A model generated the notes under the pieces. The model did not search any database and had not been told where the DNA came from. It worked only from the letters and a program-made list of their open reading frames with translations. This document shows, piece by piece, positions 25,373 to 33,943 of a stretch of DNA of 43,525 nucleotides. Each line of letters starts with the position of its first letter. The stretch's first letter is position 1. Position numbers and translations under genes: made by a program. The DNA is from Bacteroidales bacterium (GTDB taxonomy: Bacteria; Bacteroidota; Bacteroidia; Bacteroidales; Muribaculaceae): assembly GCA_014800895.1 (NCBI GenBank), contig JAAVFG010000027.1, positions 34,316 through 77,840 of the forward strand. Reading direction: 5' to 3'.

Positions 25373-26581
25373 ATGATTTACTTCCTGATATTAGCTCTTC
25401 TTCTGGCGTTAATATTTCATTATGACTACCAGCGACATAATGCGGGGAGAAAATTGGCTTATTTGTCTGTTTTAGCAATTTTTATCTTAGTATCAGGTCT
25501 CAGATATAGGATAGGGATAGATAGTATAGTATATGAATATGCTTATAAGGAATTACCGAGTCTCTCGCAACTTTCCACCTTTGACTATAGCACCACGCGT
25601 TTTAGCATAGGTTATATATTCTTAAATTCCATAGCGCGCTCTATCTCCGACGACTTTGTTGCTCTACAGATTATTCATGCAATTTTTGTAAATACAATTA
25701 TATTCTATTTTTTTTATAGGAATTCCAAACATATATTTACAGGGATTTTATTTTATTACATCTTCTTATATACTAATTATAATTTTGAAATATTAAGAGA
25801 ATCTTGTGCAATTTCTGTATTTTTACTGGCATGGCCATTTTGTGTCAAAAGGAAATGGTTCAAGTATTACCTAATCTCCTTTATTGCCATTCTATTTCAC
25901 CCGTCGGCTGCCATTACATTAATTGTTCCACTGATATTCCTGCCGGGTATCCGGAGATTCTTTCAAATAAATTTACTTACTCCCTTCGTAATCATAGGGC
26001 TGTTTATAATAGGGCAGATTATTGCTGTGAAATTTTTTGATTGGATTCGTCTGATGGATATAGCAAGTATGGATAGCTATGCAAATACCTATGAAAATTC
26101 ACATTATGCTGAAGGAAAAAATCTGAATATCATTGGAATGATAGCTTTCTTTATTTCCACCCTTTTTTATCCGCTCTTTTTGGGATGGTTAATAAAAACA
26201 AGAAAAATAAAAGCATCAATTCCACATTTCAATATGGTGATGGGAATGGTTCTTTTACTTGTATATATATCCACATTAAAATTGAATCTCTACATTCTAT
26301 ATAGATTCTCAAACTATTTTTATCCCTTCCTGATAGTTTTCTTAAGCGATGTAATCTTTTCCACTCTGGATATTTTCAAACGAAAACTCAAACTCAGTTT
26401 TGGAATCTGGATACTATTCTTCTTGCCTATTATCACCATAAGTCTAACTCAATATAAAGAAGATACCGAAGTCGCTGGGATTAAGAAATACTCAAGATAT
26501 TATCCTTATGACACAGTAATTTTTAAAGATACGGATGCCAAGCGAGAAACATTATTTAGCCAAGTCAATTATGCAATGTAG
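25373..26581 (+). CDS. wzy: EpsG-family polysaccharide polymerase (Wzy)
   Basis: 402 residues, strongly hydrophobic, with about 10-12 membrane segments. SGLRYRIGIDSIVYEYAY matches the EpsG motif G-x-R-x-x-x-G-x-D-x-x-x-Y. The cytoplasmic or periplasmic loop with FEILRESCA and FHPSAA is also typical. EpsG/Wzy proteins join lipid-linked repeat units at the periplasmic face. It starts 2 bp after the GH43 stop and precedes the next glycosyltransferase by 4 bp. Lengths of such proteins vary, so the family call rests on motif and topology. Confidence 0.85.
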   Translation: MIYFLILALLLALIFHYDYQRHNAGRKLAYLSVLAIFILVSGLRYRIGIDSIVYEYAYKELPSLSQLSTFDYSTTRFSIGYIFLNSIARSISDDFVALQIIHAIFVNTIIFYFFYRNSKHIFTGILFYYIFLYTNYNFEILRESCAISVFLLAWPFCVKRKWFKYYLISFIAILFHPSAAITLIVPLIFLPGIRRFFQINLLTPFVIIGLFIIGQIIAVKFFDWIRLMDIASMDSYANTYENSHYAEGKNLNIIGMIAFFISTLFYPLFLGWLIKTRKIKASIPHFNMVMGMVLLLVYISTLKLNLYILYRFSNYFYPFLIVFLSDVIFSTLDIFKRKLKLSFGIWILFFLPIITISLTQYKEDTEVAGIKKYSRYYPYDTVIFKDTDAKRETLFSQVNYAM

Positions 26582-26585
26582 AAAT

Positions 26586-27524
26586 ATGATAAAAGTGTCA
26601 TGTATTATAACGACTCACAATAGATTGGAACTATTGAAACGCGCTGTTCAAAGTGTCCTATCTCAAACTTATAGTAATTATGAGCTTGTTATCGTAGATG
26701 ATGCCTCCGATGATTCTACACCAAATTGGTGCTTACAACTTGAATCCACCTATCCAAGTAAAATTAAATATATACGCATCGATAAAAATGATAGTAAAGG
26801 TGGAAATTACGCACGGAATTTAGGTATAAAAAATTCCCTCGGAGAATATCTCGCTTTTTTAGATGATGATGATGAATGGTTGCCTTCTAAATTGGAAAAG
26901 CAAGTTGCGGTAATGGATGAGAAGAAGAATTGCGTGTTGGTTTATGGTGATAGACTCATTGAAAATGTTAATTCAAGAGGAGAAATCAGTTACACACACC
27001 TTTCTTTCAATAAAAAGTATTCCGGGGATGTTTCCAAAGACATTCTAACAGATATTTTTACCACGACATCTTTAATTCTTACCAGAAAATCCGCAGTAGA
27101 GGAAGCAGGGTTATTTGATGAGGATTTAAAATTTTGGCAGGAATACGAACTCTCTATTAGATTAGCACAAATTGGAGAGTTTTTATATGTTGATGAGCCC
27201 CTGATAAGATATAGAGTCAATACTTTTGACACTTCCCGATTGACAAATAAATATCATGAATGGAGAAAGGCGGTTAAATATGTGAGATCCAAACATAGAA
27301 CGTTATATAATTCTCTTTCTTCATATGATAAATTTAAATCTATCGCTCTTATTTGGGAGGATGCATCTCATAGGACTCGGACTTGTAATCTTCCTGTCAA
27401 ATCGTTTGTGTATAAATATCTATATAAAAGTTATCGAATAATTGATGCAATCCATAATGGCACATTTATGAAGAAGCTAAAAACGCGATTTCATGTGTTA
27501 CCTCAATTTAATAAAGAAAAATAA
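26586..27524 (+). CDS. family 2 glycosyltransferase
   Basis: 312 residues from the ATG at 26586 (MIKVSCIITTHNR), the usual GT2 opening; an earlier in-frame ATG at 26571 overlaps the wzy stop. The GT-A fold shows VIVDDASDDST, the nucleotide-binding DDAS, and FLDDDDEW as the D-x-D metal site, followed by FDEDLKFWQEYELSIR, where a catalytic Asp/Glu is expected. It uses a nucleotide sugar at the inner membrane to extend the repeat unit. Donor and linkage cannot be predicted. One of about five glycosyltransferases in the operon. Confidence 0.88.
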   Translation: MIKVSCIITTHNRLELLKRAVQSVLSQTYSNYELVIVDDASDDSTPNWCLQLESTYPSKIKYIRIDKNDSKGGNYARNLGIKNSLGEYLAFLDDDDEWLPSKLEKQVAVMDEKKNCVLVYGDRLIENVNSRGEISYTHLSFNKKYSGDVSKDILTDIFTTTSLILTRKSAVEEAGLFDEDLKFWQEYELSIRLAQIGEFLYVDEPLIRYRVNTFDTSRLTNKYHEWRKAVKYVRSKHRTLYNSLSSYDKFKSIALIWEDASHRTRTCNLPVKSFVYKYLYKSYRIIDAIHNGTFMKKLKTRFHVLPQFNKEK

Positions 27525-27525
27525 T

Positions 27526-28479
27526 ATGAGAAATAAAGAGATTAAGCTATGGCTGGAATCTAAAACCATAAAATATTGCGTGGGTATTTTAAAAAAATTA
27601 CATATCCCTATTGATAGAACATACTATTCCTTTATTCACACAGAAAAAAAGAAACGTCTGAAGTCTTATATTCCTCATAGTCTTGAGTTTTTAAAAAGTG
27701 GGACAGCCCAAATGAGTGGTGAAATAGATACGAAGCCACTCCCTATTTATATATTATGGTTGCAAGGGATAAATGATTTTCCTCCCATTGTCAGTCTATG
27801 TGTAAAATCCATAGAACTTAACCGCAATAATCACCCAATTATATATATAGATCAAAATAATTTAAAAAGTATTCTTCTTTCGCTCCCCCAGCATGGACAG
27901 AAAATTTATGATTGGTATCAGAACGGTATAATTACCATTCAATATCTCTCTGATATTCTACGAGCAGGTCTACTCTCCCAGAGTGGAGGAATATGGACTG
28001 ACGCGACTCTCCTTCTGACATCTTCTATTGATGATATCTTACTTAATCCTAATTTTTATTCATTTAAAAGATTACATGAGAACATCAACTGGAAATTTGT
28101 AGCTGAAAATAGATGGACTGCATTTTTCCTCGCTGCACAGAAAAATAACCTTCTGATGAAATTCCTCTATAAGGCTTTAATTGAGTGTATTGAGAATTAT
28201 GGAGGTATCCCTGATTATTGGACCATAGATTATATATTGGCAATAGGTTATGAGGAAAGTAAGGAGATTAAAGACTTCATTGATATCCTTCCTGCTATTC
28301 AGCCTAATTTAGGGAAGTTATTTCAATTAGAGCAAGGAATGGATGATGAGACTTTCAAAAAAATTCTCAAATCTTCACCAGCTTTTAAATTGGATTGGAG
28401 ACGACCGGTGAAGGAGTTGGATGAGCATGGGAATCCAACCATTTATTCTCATATAAAAAAATATCTGAATTATGAATAA
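27526..28479 (+). CDS. capsular polysaccharide synthesis glycosyltransferase (GT32-like)
   Basis: 317 residues from the ATG at 27526, one base after the previous stop; an upstream ATG overlaps that gene. The core IYILWLQG, then LSDILRAGLLSQSGGIWTDATLLL, is the hallmark of the Caps_synth/GT32 family: a D-x-D equivalent in TDAT and the preceding S-D-I-L-R helix. The family transfers a sugar, often galactose or mannose, from a nucleotide donor. It overlaps the glf gene by 8 bp, so a role next to galactofuranose formation is plausible. Confidence 0.82.
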   Translation: MRNKEIKLWLESKTIKYCVGILKKLHIPIDRTYYSFIHTEKKKRLKSYIPHSLEFLKSGTAQMSGEIDTKPLPIYILWLQGINDFPPIVSLCVKSIELNRNNHPIIYIDQNNLKSILLSLPQHGQKIYDWYQNGIITIQYLSDILRAGLLSQSGGIWTDATLLLTSSIDDILLNPNFYSFKRLHENINWKFVAENRWTAFFLAAQKNNLLMKFLYKALIECIENYGGIPDYWTIDYILAIGYEESKEIKDFIDILPAIQPNLGKLFQLEQGMDDETFKKILKSSPAFKLDWRRPVKELDEHGNPTIYSHIKKYLNYE

Positions 28480-29608
28480 AGAGTGTTACGACTACCTCAT
28501 AGTAGGCTCCGGCCTTTTCGGCGCCACATTCGCATATCTTGCCAATAAGGCGGGAAAAAAATGTCTTGTGATTGATAAGCGCCCGCATACCGGCGGTAAT
28601 ATATATTGCGAGGAGATTGATGGAATAAACGTGCATAAATATGGCGCGCATATCTTCCATACTTCCGACAAGGAAGTGTGGGATTTTGTCAATTCCATCG
28701 TTCCTTTCAATCGCTACACCAACTGCCCTGTGGCCCAAGCGCCGAATGGCAAGCTCTATAATCTCCCCTTCAATATGAATACTTTCTATCAGATGTGGGG
28801 CGTAAAGACTCCGGCAGAGGCGGAAGCTAAATTAGCGGAACAGCGCAAGGAAGCGATTGAGAAAATGAGAGCGGAGGGTGTCGCTGAGCCGCGCAATCTG
28901 GAGGAGCAGGCTCTGACTCTCATAGGAAAGGATATTTATGAGCAGTTGATTCAGGGTTACACCGAGAAACAGTGGGGACGCAAATGCACTGATCTTCCCG
29001 CCTTCATCATCCGCCGCCTTCCGGTCCGCATGACTTTTGACAATAACTATTTCAATGATTCCTTCCAAGGAATTCCTATCGGCGGCTACAACAAACTGAT
29101 TGATGGACTTCTGGAAGGAATAGAGGTTCGTCTCGACACGGATTTCTTTGAGGATCGGGAGAAATGGGAGGGAAAAGCCGACAAGATCCTTTTCACCGGA
29201 AAGATTGATGAGTTCTATGGCTATCGTTTCGGCAAACTGGAATACCGCACCGTCCGTTTTGAGACTGAATCCCTCGACCATCCAAACTGGCAGGGTAATG
29301 CAGTGGTTAATTACACCTCCGCCGATGTGCCTTTCACCCGTATAATCGAGCATAAACATTTCGAGAAATTCGGCAATGAGGTATATGAGAATCCGAAAAC
29401 TGTAATCTCTCGTGAATACTCTACTGAATGGAAAGAGGGTATGGAGCCCTTCTATCCTGTCAACGACGCGCGAAATCAAGAGATATATTCCCGTTATAAA
29501 GAGTTGGCGGATAAAGAAGAAAATGTTATCTTTGGCGGACGATTGGCGGAGTATAAGTATTATGATATGGCGCCGATTGTGAGACAGGCTATGGATACAT
29601 TCAAATAA
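28472..29608 (+). CDS. glf: UDP-galactopyranose mutase
   Basis: 378 residues, the normal length for bacterial Glf. FAD-binding YLIVGSGLFGATFA is at 8-21. GGNIYCEEIDGINVHKYGAHIFHT is spread over the flavin and substrate loop, and the C-terminal NVIFGGRLAEYKYYDM closes the fold. The enzyme interconverts UDP-galactopyranose and UDP-galactofuranose using reduced flavin in the cytoplasm. It indicates a galactofuranose residue in the polymer. The gene is more GC-balanced than its neighbours. It overlaps the previous gene by 8 bp and is followed by a DUF4422 transferase and a probable galactofuranosyltransferase. Confidence 0.94.
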   Translation: MNKECYDYLIVGSGLFGATFAYLANKAGKKCLVIDKRPHTGGNIYCEEIDGINVHKYGAHIFHTSDKEVWDFVNSIVPFNRYTNCPVAQAPNGKLYNLPFNMNTFYQMWGVKTPAEAEAKLAEQRKEAIEKMRAEGVAEPRNLEEQALTLIGKDIYEQLIQGYTEKQWGRKCTDLPAFIIRRLPVRMTFDNNYFNDSFQGIPIGGYNKLIDGLLEGIEVRLDTDFFEDREKWEGKADKILFTGKIDEFYGYRFGKLEYRTVRFETESLDHPNWQGNAVVNYTSADVPFTRIIEHKHFEKFGNEVYENPKTVISREYSTEWKEGMEPFYPVNDARNQEIYSRYKELADKEENVIFGGRLAEYKYYDMAPIVRQAMDTFK

Positions 29609-29619
29609 AAGTTGAAGTA

Positions 29620-30453
29620 ATGAGTAAGAATGTTAAGATATTGGTAGCAGCTCATAAAGCAGATCCCGCTATTCGGCAGGATGAAGTATATATACCTATA
29701 CACGTAGGAAAAGCGCTTCATCCTGAACTGGATTTAGGTTTCCAAGGGGATAATACAGGCGATAATATCTCCGAGAAAAACGCAAGTTACTGTGAGCTGA
29801 CTGCAATGTATTGGGCTTGGAAAAATCTAAAGGATGTCGATATTATTGGCTTAGCTCACTATCGGAGGTATCTAAATATCAGTAATGACGACATACTTAA
29901 TTTTTTCCGTCGGTCAGGTATAATACTACCTGAAAAATTCCATTGCCGTACTGATAACTATACCAATCTCGTTTCACTTCTAACCCATGAAGAAGCGATT
30001 TTAGCTATTGACACCTTATTGAAGATGCATCCTGACGCGAAAGGAAGTATTCAAAGATACTTCTATCAGTCAAATAGATATTCGGTGTTCAATATGTTTA
30101 TTGCCGATTGGAACACTTTCAATGAATATTGTTCTTTCCTTTTTCCTTATCTCCTGAAATTAGAGCATCGACTCTCCGAGCCTTCATATTCGCGTTTGAA
30201 GAGAAATCTCGGATATGTAGCTGAAGCAATGTTTGGATTCTGGATTGAATATGCAAAGGTAAGGACCAAATATGTTCCCACAGTTGACCTTAGTCCGTCT
30301 CCCTATGGGAAAGGATTAAAAAAGAGAGTCCGTGATTTACAACGGGATTTGGGCTTCATACTTGCATATCTTCCTATCCATCAAAAACCCTATTACTACG
30401 GAGCGGCTCTTCATGGATTAAGAAGTCAAGGAATTGATGTTGATAACATATAA
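29620..30453 (+). CDS. DUF4422 glycosyltransferase
   Basis: 277 residues. VKILVAAHK near the N-terminus, DNISEKNASYCELTAMYWAWKNL and IGLAHYRRY are the characteristic blocks of DUF4422, a GT-A-like family found in capsule and LPS loci and often annotated as capsular polysaccharide synthesis proteins. Several have galactofuranosyl- or galactosyltransferase roles, but a donor cannot be assigned here. Located 11 bp after glf and 12 bp before the next transferase, so it belongs to the same transcript. Confidence 0.82.
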   Translation: MSKNVKILVAAHKADPAIRQDEVYIPIHVGKALHPELDLGFQGDNTGDNISEKNASYCELTAMYWAWKNLKDVDIIGLAHYRRYLNISNDDILNFFRRSGIILPEKFHCRTDNYTNLVSLLTHEEAILAIDTLLKMHPDAKGSIQRYFYQSNRYSVFNMFIADWNTFNEYCSFLFPYLLKLEHRLSEPSYSRLKRNLGYVAEAMFGFWIEYAKVRTKYVPTVDLSPSPYGKGLKKRVRDLQRDLGFILAYLPIHQKPYYYGAALHGLRSQGIDVDNI

Positions 30454-30465
30454 TTTTTAGATGTG

Positions 30466-31473
30466 ATGAGCACGCGCATATTAATTAATGTAGTAAAGAC
30501 CAACCAATCAAGGATGTTTAATGCAGCCGATAAGGCTCGTAAAGATGTAGAAACGACCTTGACAAGGAATGGGTATGAGGTGATAAATATTCCTCTATCC
30601 TTAGGGGGAAATAAAATGAAAGCAATTTTAGGTCATCTAATTGCAATAAAGAAAGCTTTAAACTCTATAAAAAAACACAATCCTCAAGAAATTATCATTC
30701 AATATCCCGGATTTAGGCTTGGTATTAAATCCATCTCTTTCATTCTTAGATTCTTAAAAAATAGGAACATAACTCTCTTAGTTCACGACATTGATTCTTT
30801 AAGATTCCATCGTAAGGTTTCTGAAAAGGAGGTAAGTGTCCTAAAGAAGGCCACTAGAATTATCCTACATACAGATAGGATGAAAGAACATCTTCAGAAG
30901 AACGGTGTGAATACTCCCATGTCAGTAATGTGGTTGTTTGACTATTATGCTAATGGATCCTATATCTCCAAGCCATTTACAAAACCATTCTCGGTGATTT
31001 TTGCAGGCAACCTTGCAAAAAGCACTTTCTTAGAGAAATTAAATGAAATGGACTGTAGTTTCCCCCTATACTTATACGGCTTACCAACAGATTATAATTG
31101 GACTGGGAATATTAAATACATGGGGAAATTCGCTCCCGATGATATAGATGGTATTCAAGGTAATTGGGGTTTAGTTTGGGATGGAGATTCATTGGATGAA
31201 TGTTCAGGTCATATGGGGAATTATCTCCGATACAATTCCTCCCATAAAACATCACTTTACATTGCTGCCGGCAAACCAGTAATTGTATGGAGCAAGTCCG
31301 CCTTAGCTCCGTATATAGTAGATAATAATTTAGGTATAACGATTGACACCATAAGGGATATTCCTGGAAAGTTATCAGAAATCTCGGAAGAGCAATATAA
31401 ACTCTTCAGAACTTCTGTAGAATCAATGGGCAAAAAACTGAGAGAAGGAAAAATGTTAGAAAACATTCTATAA
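30466..31473 (+). CDS. probable galactofuranosyltransferase
   Basis: 335 residues from the ATG at 30466; a GTG sits one codon earlier. GT-B fold: N-terminal ILINVVKTNQSRMFNAADKAR, QYPGFRLG and LLVHDIDSLRF, and in the C-terminal half IFAGNLAKSTFL, LYLYGLP, WGLVWDGDS and NYLRYNSSHKTSLYIAAGKPVIVW. This set matches beta-1,6-galactofuranosyltransferases (WbbI/WcfN-like). The UDP-galactopyranose mutase gene just upstream supplies its expected donor UDP-Galf. A dispensable mismatch is possible, since related GT-B enzymes also use UDP-Gal. Confidence 0.78.
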   Translation: MSTRILINVVKTNQSRMFNAADKARKDVETTLTRNGYEVINIPLSLGGNKMKAILGHLIAIKKALNSIKKHNPQEIIIQYPGFRLGIKSISFILRFLKNRNITLLVHDIDSLRFHRKVSEKEVSVLKKATRIILHTDRMKEHLQKNGVNTPMSVMWLFDYYANGSYISKPFTKPFSVIFAGNLAKSTFLEKLNEMDCSFPLYLYGLPTDYNWTGNIKYMGKFAPDDIDGIQGNWGLVWDGDSLDECSGHMGNYLRYNSSHKTSLYIAAGKPVIVWSKSALAPYIVDNNLGITIDTIRDIPGKLSEISEEQYKLFRTSVESMGKKLREGKMLENIL

Positions 31474-31486
31474 ATGCATCGTAAAA

Positions 31487-32464
31487 ATGCCAATTATCAG
31501 TATTATTATTCCATGCTATAATTTAGGTTCTTACCTTGATGGGTGTTTGAATAGTATTTCTCATCAAGAGGTCGGCGAAGTCGAATACATATTTGTAAAT
31601 GATGGCTCCACAGACCGGACATTAGATAAAATTCAAAAATTCTGTCGCGGCAAAGAATCTTACTGTAGAATTATCAATCAAAGCAACTCCGGAGTTTCTA
31701 ATGCACGAAATGCAGCTCTTAAATTATGCAAGGGAGAATATTTATATATGCTGGATGGAGATGATTTGCTGACAGAATCAGCAATTAAAGAGATGCTGAG
31801 AGCTATTAAAATATCTCACGCCGATATGATCATTTCTAATGCGCTGATCCTTAACGCTTCCGGAGAAGAAACTTTGTTAAAACTTCCGATTCAATCCGGT
31901 AAATATACCCCCGAAGAATTTTTTAAAAAAATTAAAGTATTCCCTACTATCCCCCAAAATTTATATCGGACTGAAATTGTAAAAAAACATACCTTATGCT
32001 TTGATAATAAGCTAAAATTCGGGGAGGTATATGAATTCACACTTAGATTTCTTTGCTTTTCCAAGAATATATTTGTATCTGATTCTTGTTATTTTAAATA
32101 TATAATGCGTGCACAGAGTGCATCTCATGCCCCTGATTATTCTAAGGATATCTCAATCTTAGACACACTCAAAAAATATAATGAAATCAAAGGAGATTTT
32201 TCTAATCAACCCTCATATAAAATAACGATGTTTAAAATGCTCATGGCATTCAGCTATAATAAGTATGCTAAATTAAAACTTATTAATAAGTCAGCTACGG
32301 ATAATATCTACCAGATTCACCATGATCCAAATGTAAGTAAGTTATGCAAGGATGTGTTTGCCTTGAAGTCTACTCCTGTGAAAGAAAGGCTTTTAGCACT
32401 CTATTTCTATCTTACAGGAGTTCAGGGATATAAATTATTAGTGAGGATATTGAACTTAAAATGA
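31487..32464 (+). CDS. family 2 glycosyltransferase
   Basis: 325 residues. The N-terminus PIISIIIPCYNLGSYL is the GT2 opening, VNDGSTDRT binds the nucleotide, and YMLDGDDLL is the D-x-D metal site. The C-terminal third is helical and basic. It adds one sugar of the repeat unit at the inner membrane; donor unknown. The ATGA overlap with the next gene (4 bp) shows tight coupling to the NeuD-type acyltransferase. Confidence 0.88.
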   Translation: MPIISIIIPCYNLGSYLDGCLNSISHQEVGEVEYIFVNDGSTDRTLDKIQKFCRGKESYCRIINQSNSGVSNARNAALKLCKGEYLYMLDGDDLLTESAIKEMLRAIKISHADMIISNALILNASGEETLLKLPIQSGKYTPEEFFKKIKVFPTIPQNLYRTEIVKKHTLCFDNKLKFGEVYEFTLRFLCFSKNIFVSDSCYFKYIMRAQSASHAPDYSKDISILDTLKKYNEIKGDFSNQPSYKITMFKMLMAFSYNKYAKLKLINKSATDNIYQIHHDPNVSKLCKDVFALKSTPVKERLLALYFYLTGVQGYKLLVRILNLK

Positions 32465-33093
32465 TGAAGCAATTAGTGATAATCGGAGCCGGAGGAATGG
32501 GGCGGACAATGTATGATCTTGCAAAAGAGAGCCATGGCTTTGGTTCGGAATATGAAATAAAGGGATTCATTGATGATAATATTGAGGCACTTAACGGATT
32601 TGAGAATTATCCTCCTATATTGGGGCATATCTCTGATTACCAACCTAAGAAGAATGAGGTGTTCGTTTGCTCTATTGGGGGACATTTCAGAAAGAAATGT
32701 ATTGAATCTCTTCTTGAAAGAGGAGCTGAATTTATCCCGCTAATCCATAACACTGCAAGGATTGGCACTAATGTGAAGATGGGTAAAGGGACGCTTGTCG
32801 GCACCTACACCACGATTGCTGCCGATGCTGAACTCGGAGACTTCAATTTTATCCAGTCGCTTACCATAATCGGACATGACTGCAAAATCGGTTCATGGAA
32901 TCGTATCGACTCGCAGGTGATGATGGTAGGAGCTACTCAAATCGGGGATGAAAACATGATCCATACCGGAGCAATGATCAATCATAATGTCAAAATCGGG
33001 AACAGAAACACTATCGGCGCGTCCTCTTTTGTCACTATGGATGTACCCGATGATGCCACTCTTTTCGCCACACCGGCAAGAAGACTAAAATAA
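32461..33093 (+). CDS. NeuD/PglD-type acyltransferase (second copy)
   Basis: 210 residues. Rossmann part QLVIIGAGGMGRTMYDLA, FIDDN and VCSIGGHFRKK. Hexapeptide repeats run from about residue 95 to the end; a candidate catalytic histidine is in MINHNVKIG. It acylates a nucleotide-linked amino sugar, such as the 4-amino sugar made by the PglE-like enzyme (39404) or the WecE-type one. Immediately downstream are an SDR, an AMP-ligase and an ACP, so the donor may be an acyl-ACP made by that module rather than acetyl-CoA. That link is inference from order only. Confidence 0.82.
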   Translation: MMKQLVIIGAGGMGRTMYDLAKESHGFGSEYEIKGFIDDNIEALNGFENYPPILGHISDYQPKKNEVFVCSIGGHFRKKCIESLLERGAEFIPLIHNTARIGTNVKMGKGTLVGTYTTIAADAELGDFNFIQSLTIIGHDCKIGSWNRIDSQVMMVGATQIGDENMIHTGAMINHNVKIGNRNTIGASSFVTMDVPDDATLFATPARRLK

Positions 33094-33101
33094 AATTAAT
33101 T

Positions 33102-33836
33102 ATGCTTAAAAATAAAGTCGCTGTCATAACGGGAGCTTCACAGGGGATAGGCCGTGCTATAGCCTTGAAATTTCTTGCCGAAGGGGCTGTCGTTTTCGGC
33201 GTTGCCCGCACTCCCGACTCTATGATGGATATAGCAAAGAGTCATCCTGATTTTCATCCTCTCTATTTTGATGTTGCCGACTCATCGGCTGCTAAGAATG
33301 CCTTGATGGGGATTAAGAAGGAATATGGCAAAATTGATATATTGGTCAATAATGCCGCCGTAGTCTTCAATAAGAAAATGGGAATGATTGTCCGTGACGA
33401 ATTGGAGACTATGTTCCGTATCAATGTTTTTGCCACTATCGAACTCTCCCAATTAGTGGCACGGTTAATGGCTCGTTCCGGTGGCGGCTCAATAGTCAAT
33501 ATCGCTTCCGTTACCGGAGTATTGGGTTCTCCGGGGCAAACTGCATATTCAGCCACCAAAGGCGCTGTCATAGCCTTCACCAAATCTGCCGCCAAGGAAT
33601 TGGCACCGCAAGGTATCAGAGTGAACGCTGTAGCGCCCGGAATTATTAAGACTGAAAGATTCGAGGAATTGTACGCAGACTCGGGAGATAAGATTGATAC
33701 CCGTATAGGTCGCATTGCTCTCGGTCGTCTTGGAGATCCGGAAGATGTGGCTAATGCGGTGGCTTTCCTTGCATCCGACCAGTCTTCATATATTTCAGGT
33801 CAGATTTTGGGTGTGGATGGCTGTGCCTCAATATAG
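33102..33836 (+). CDS. short-chain dehydrogenase/reductase, FabG-like
   Basis: 244 residues, the FabG length. Cofactor motif TGASQGIG (10-17), NNAA, active-site serine in NIASVTG, and Y149-x-x-x-K153 in AYSATKGAV. The C-terminal LASDQSSYISGQILGVDGC is typical of 3-oxoacyl-ACP reductases. It reduces a keto group with NADPH. Followed by an AMP-ligase and an ACP, it probably reduces or makes a hydroxy-acyl group bound to that ACP for a sugar decoration. General fatty-acid synthesis is less likely given the capsule operon context. The 107-bp gap to the ligase holds a double palindrome. Confidence 0.87.
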   Translation: MLKNKVAVITGASQGIGRAIALKFLAEGAVVFGVARTPDSMMDIAKSHPDFHPLYFDVADSSAAKNALMGIKKEYGKIDILVNNAAVVFNKKMGMIVRDELETMFRINVFATIELSQLVARLMARSGGGSIVNIASVTGVLGSPGQTAYSATKGAVIAFTKSAAKELAPQGIRVNAVAPGIIKTERFEELYADSGDKIDTRIGRIALGRLGDPEDVANAVAFLASDQSSYISGQILGVDGCASI

Positions 33837-33864
33837 TATTATTTTGCATAGCTCAGACAATTCA

Positions 33865-33931
33865 GTAGGGACGCACCCCGGTGCGTCCGCTAAAAAATCA
33901 TTATATCGGACGCACCGGGGGGCGTCCCTAC
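33865..33931. repeat. double-palindrome (REPIN-like) element
   Basis: Two 25-nt arms, 33865-33889 and 33907-33931, are inverted copies with 24 of 25 bases matching, separated by 17 nt. The left arm is itself a hairpin (GGACGCACC/GGTGCGTCC around CC). GC-rich in an AT-rich operon. It resembles a REP doublet or a mobile non-autonomous element. A short spurious reading frame crosses it. Confidence 0.85.
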
Positions 33932-33943
33932 AGTGACAGATAA

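Noticed and set aside
24906..25478. 190-codon reverse frame over GH43 and wzy
   Set aside because: Crosses two well-supported forward genes, with no motif or promoter.
28832..29479. 215-codon reverse frame within glf
   Set aside because: Antisense to a clear UDP-galactopyranose mutase; no recognisable motif.
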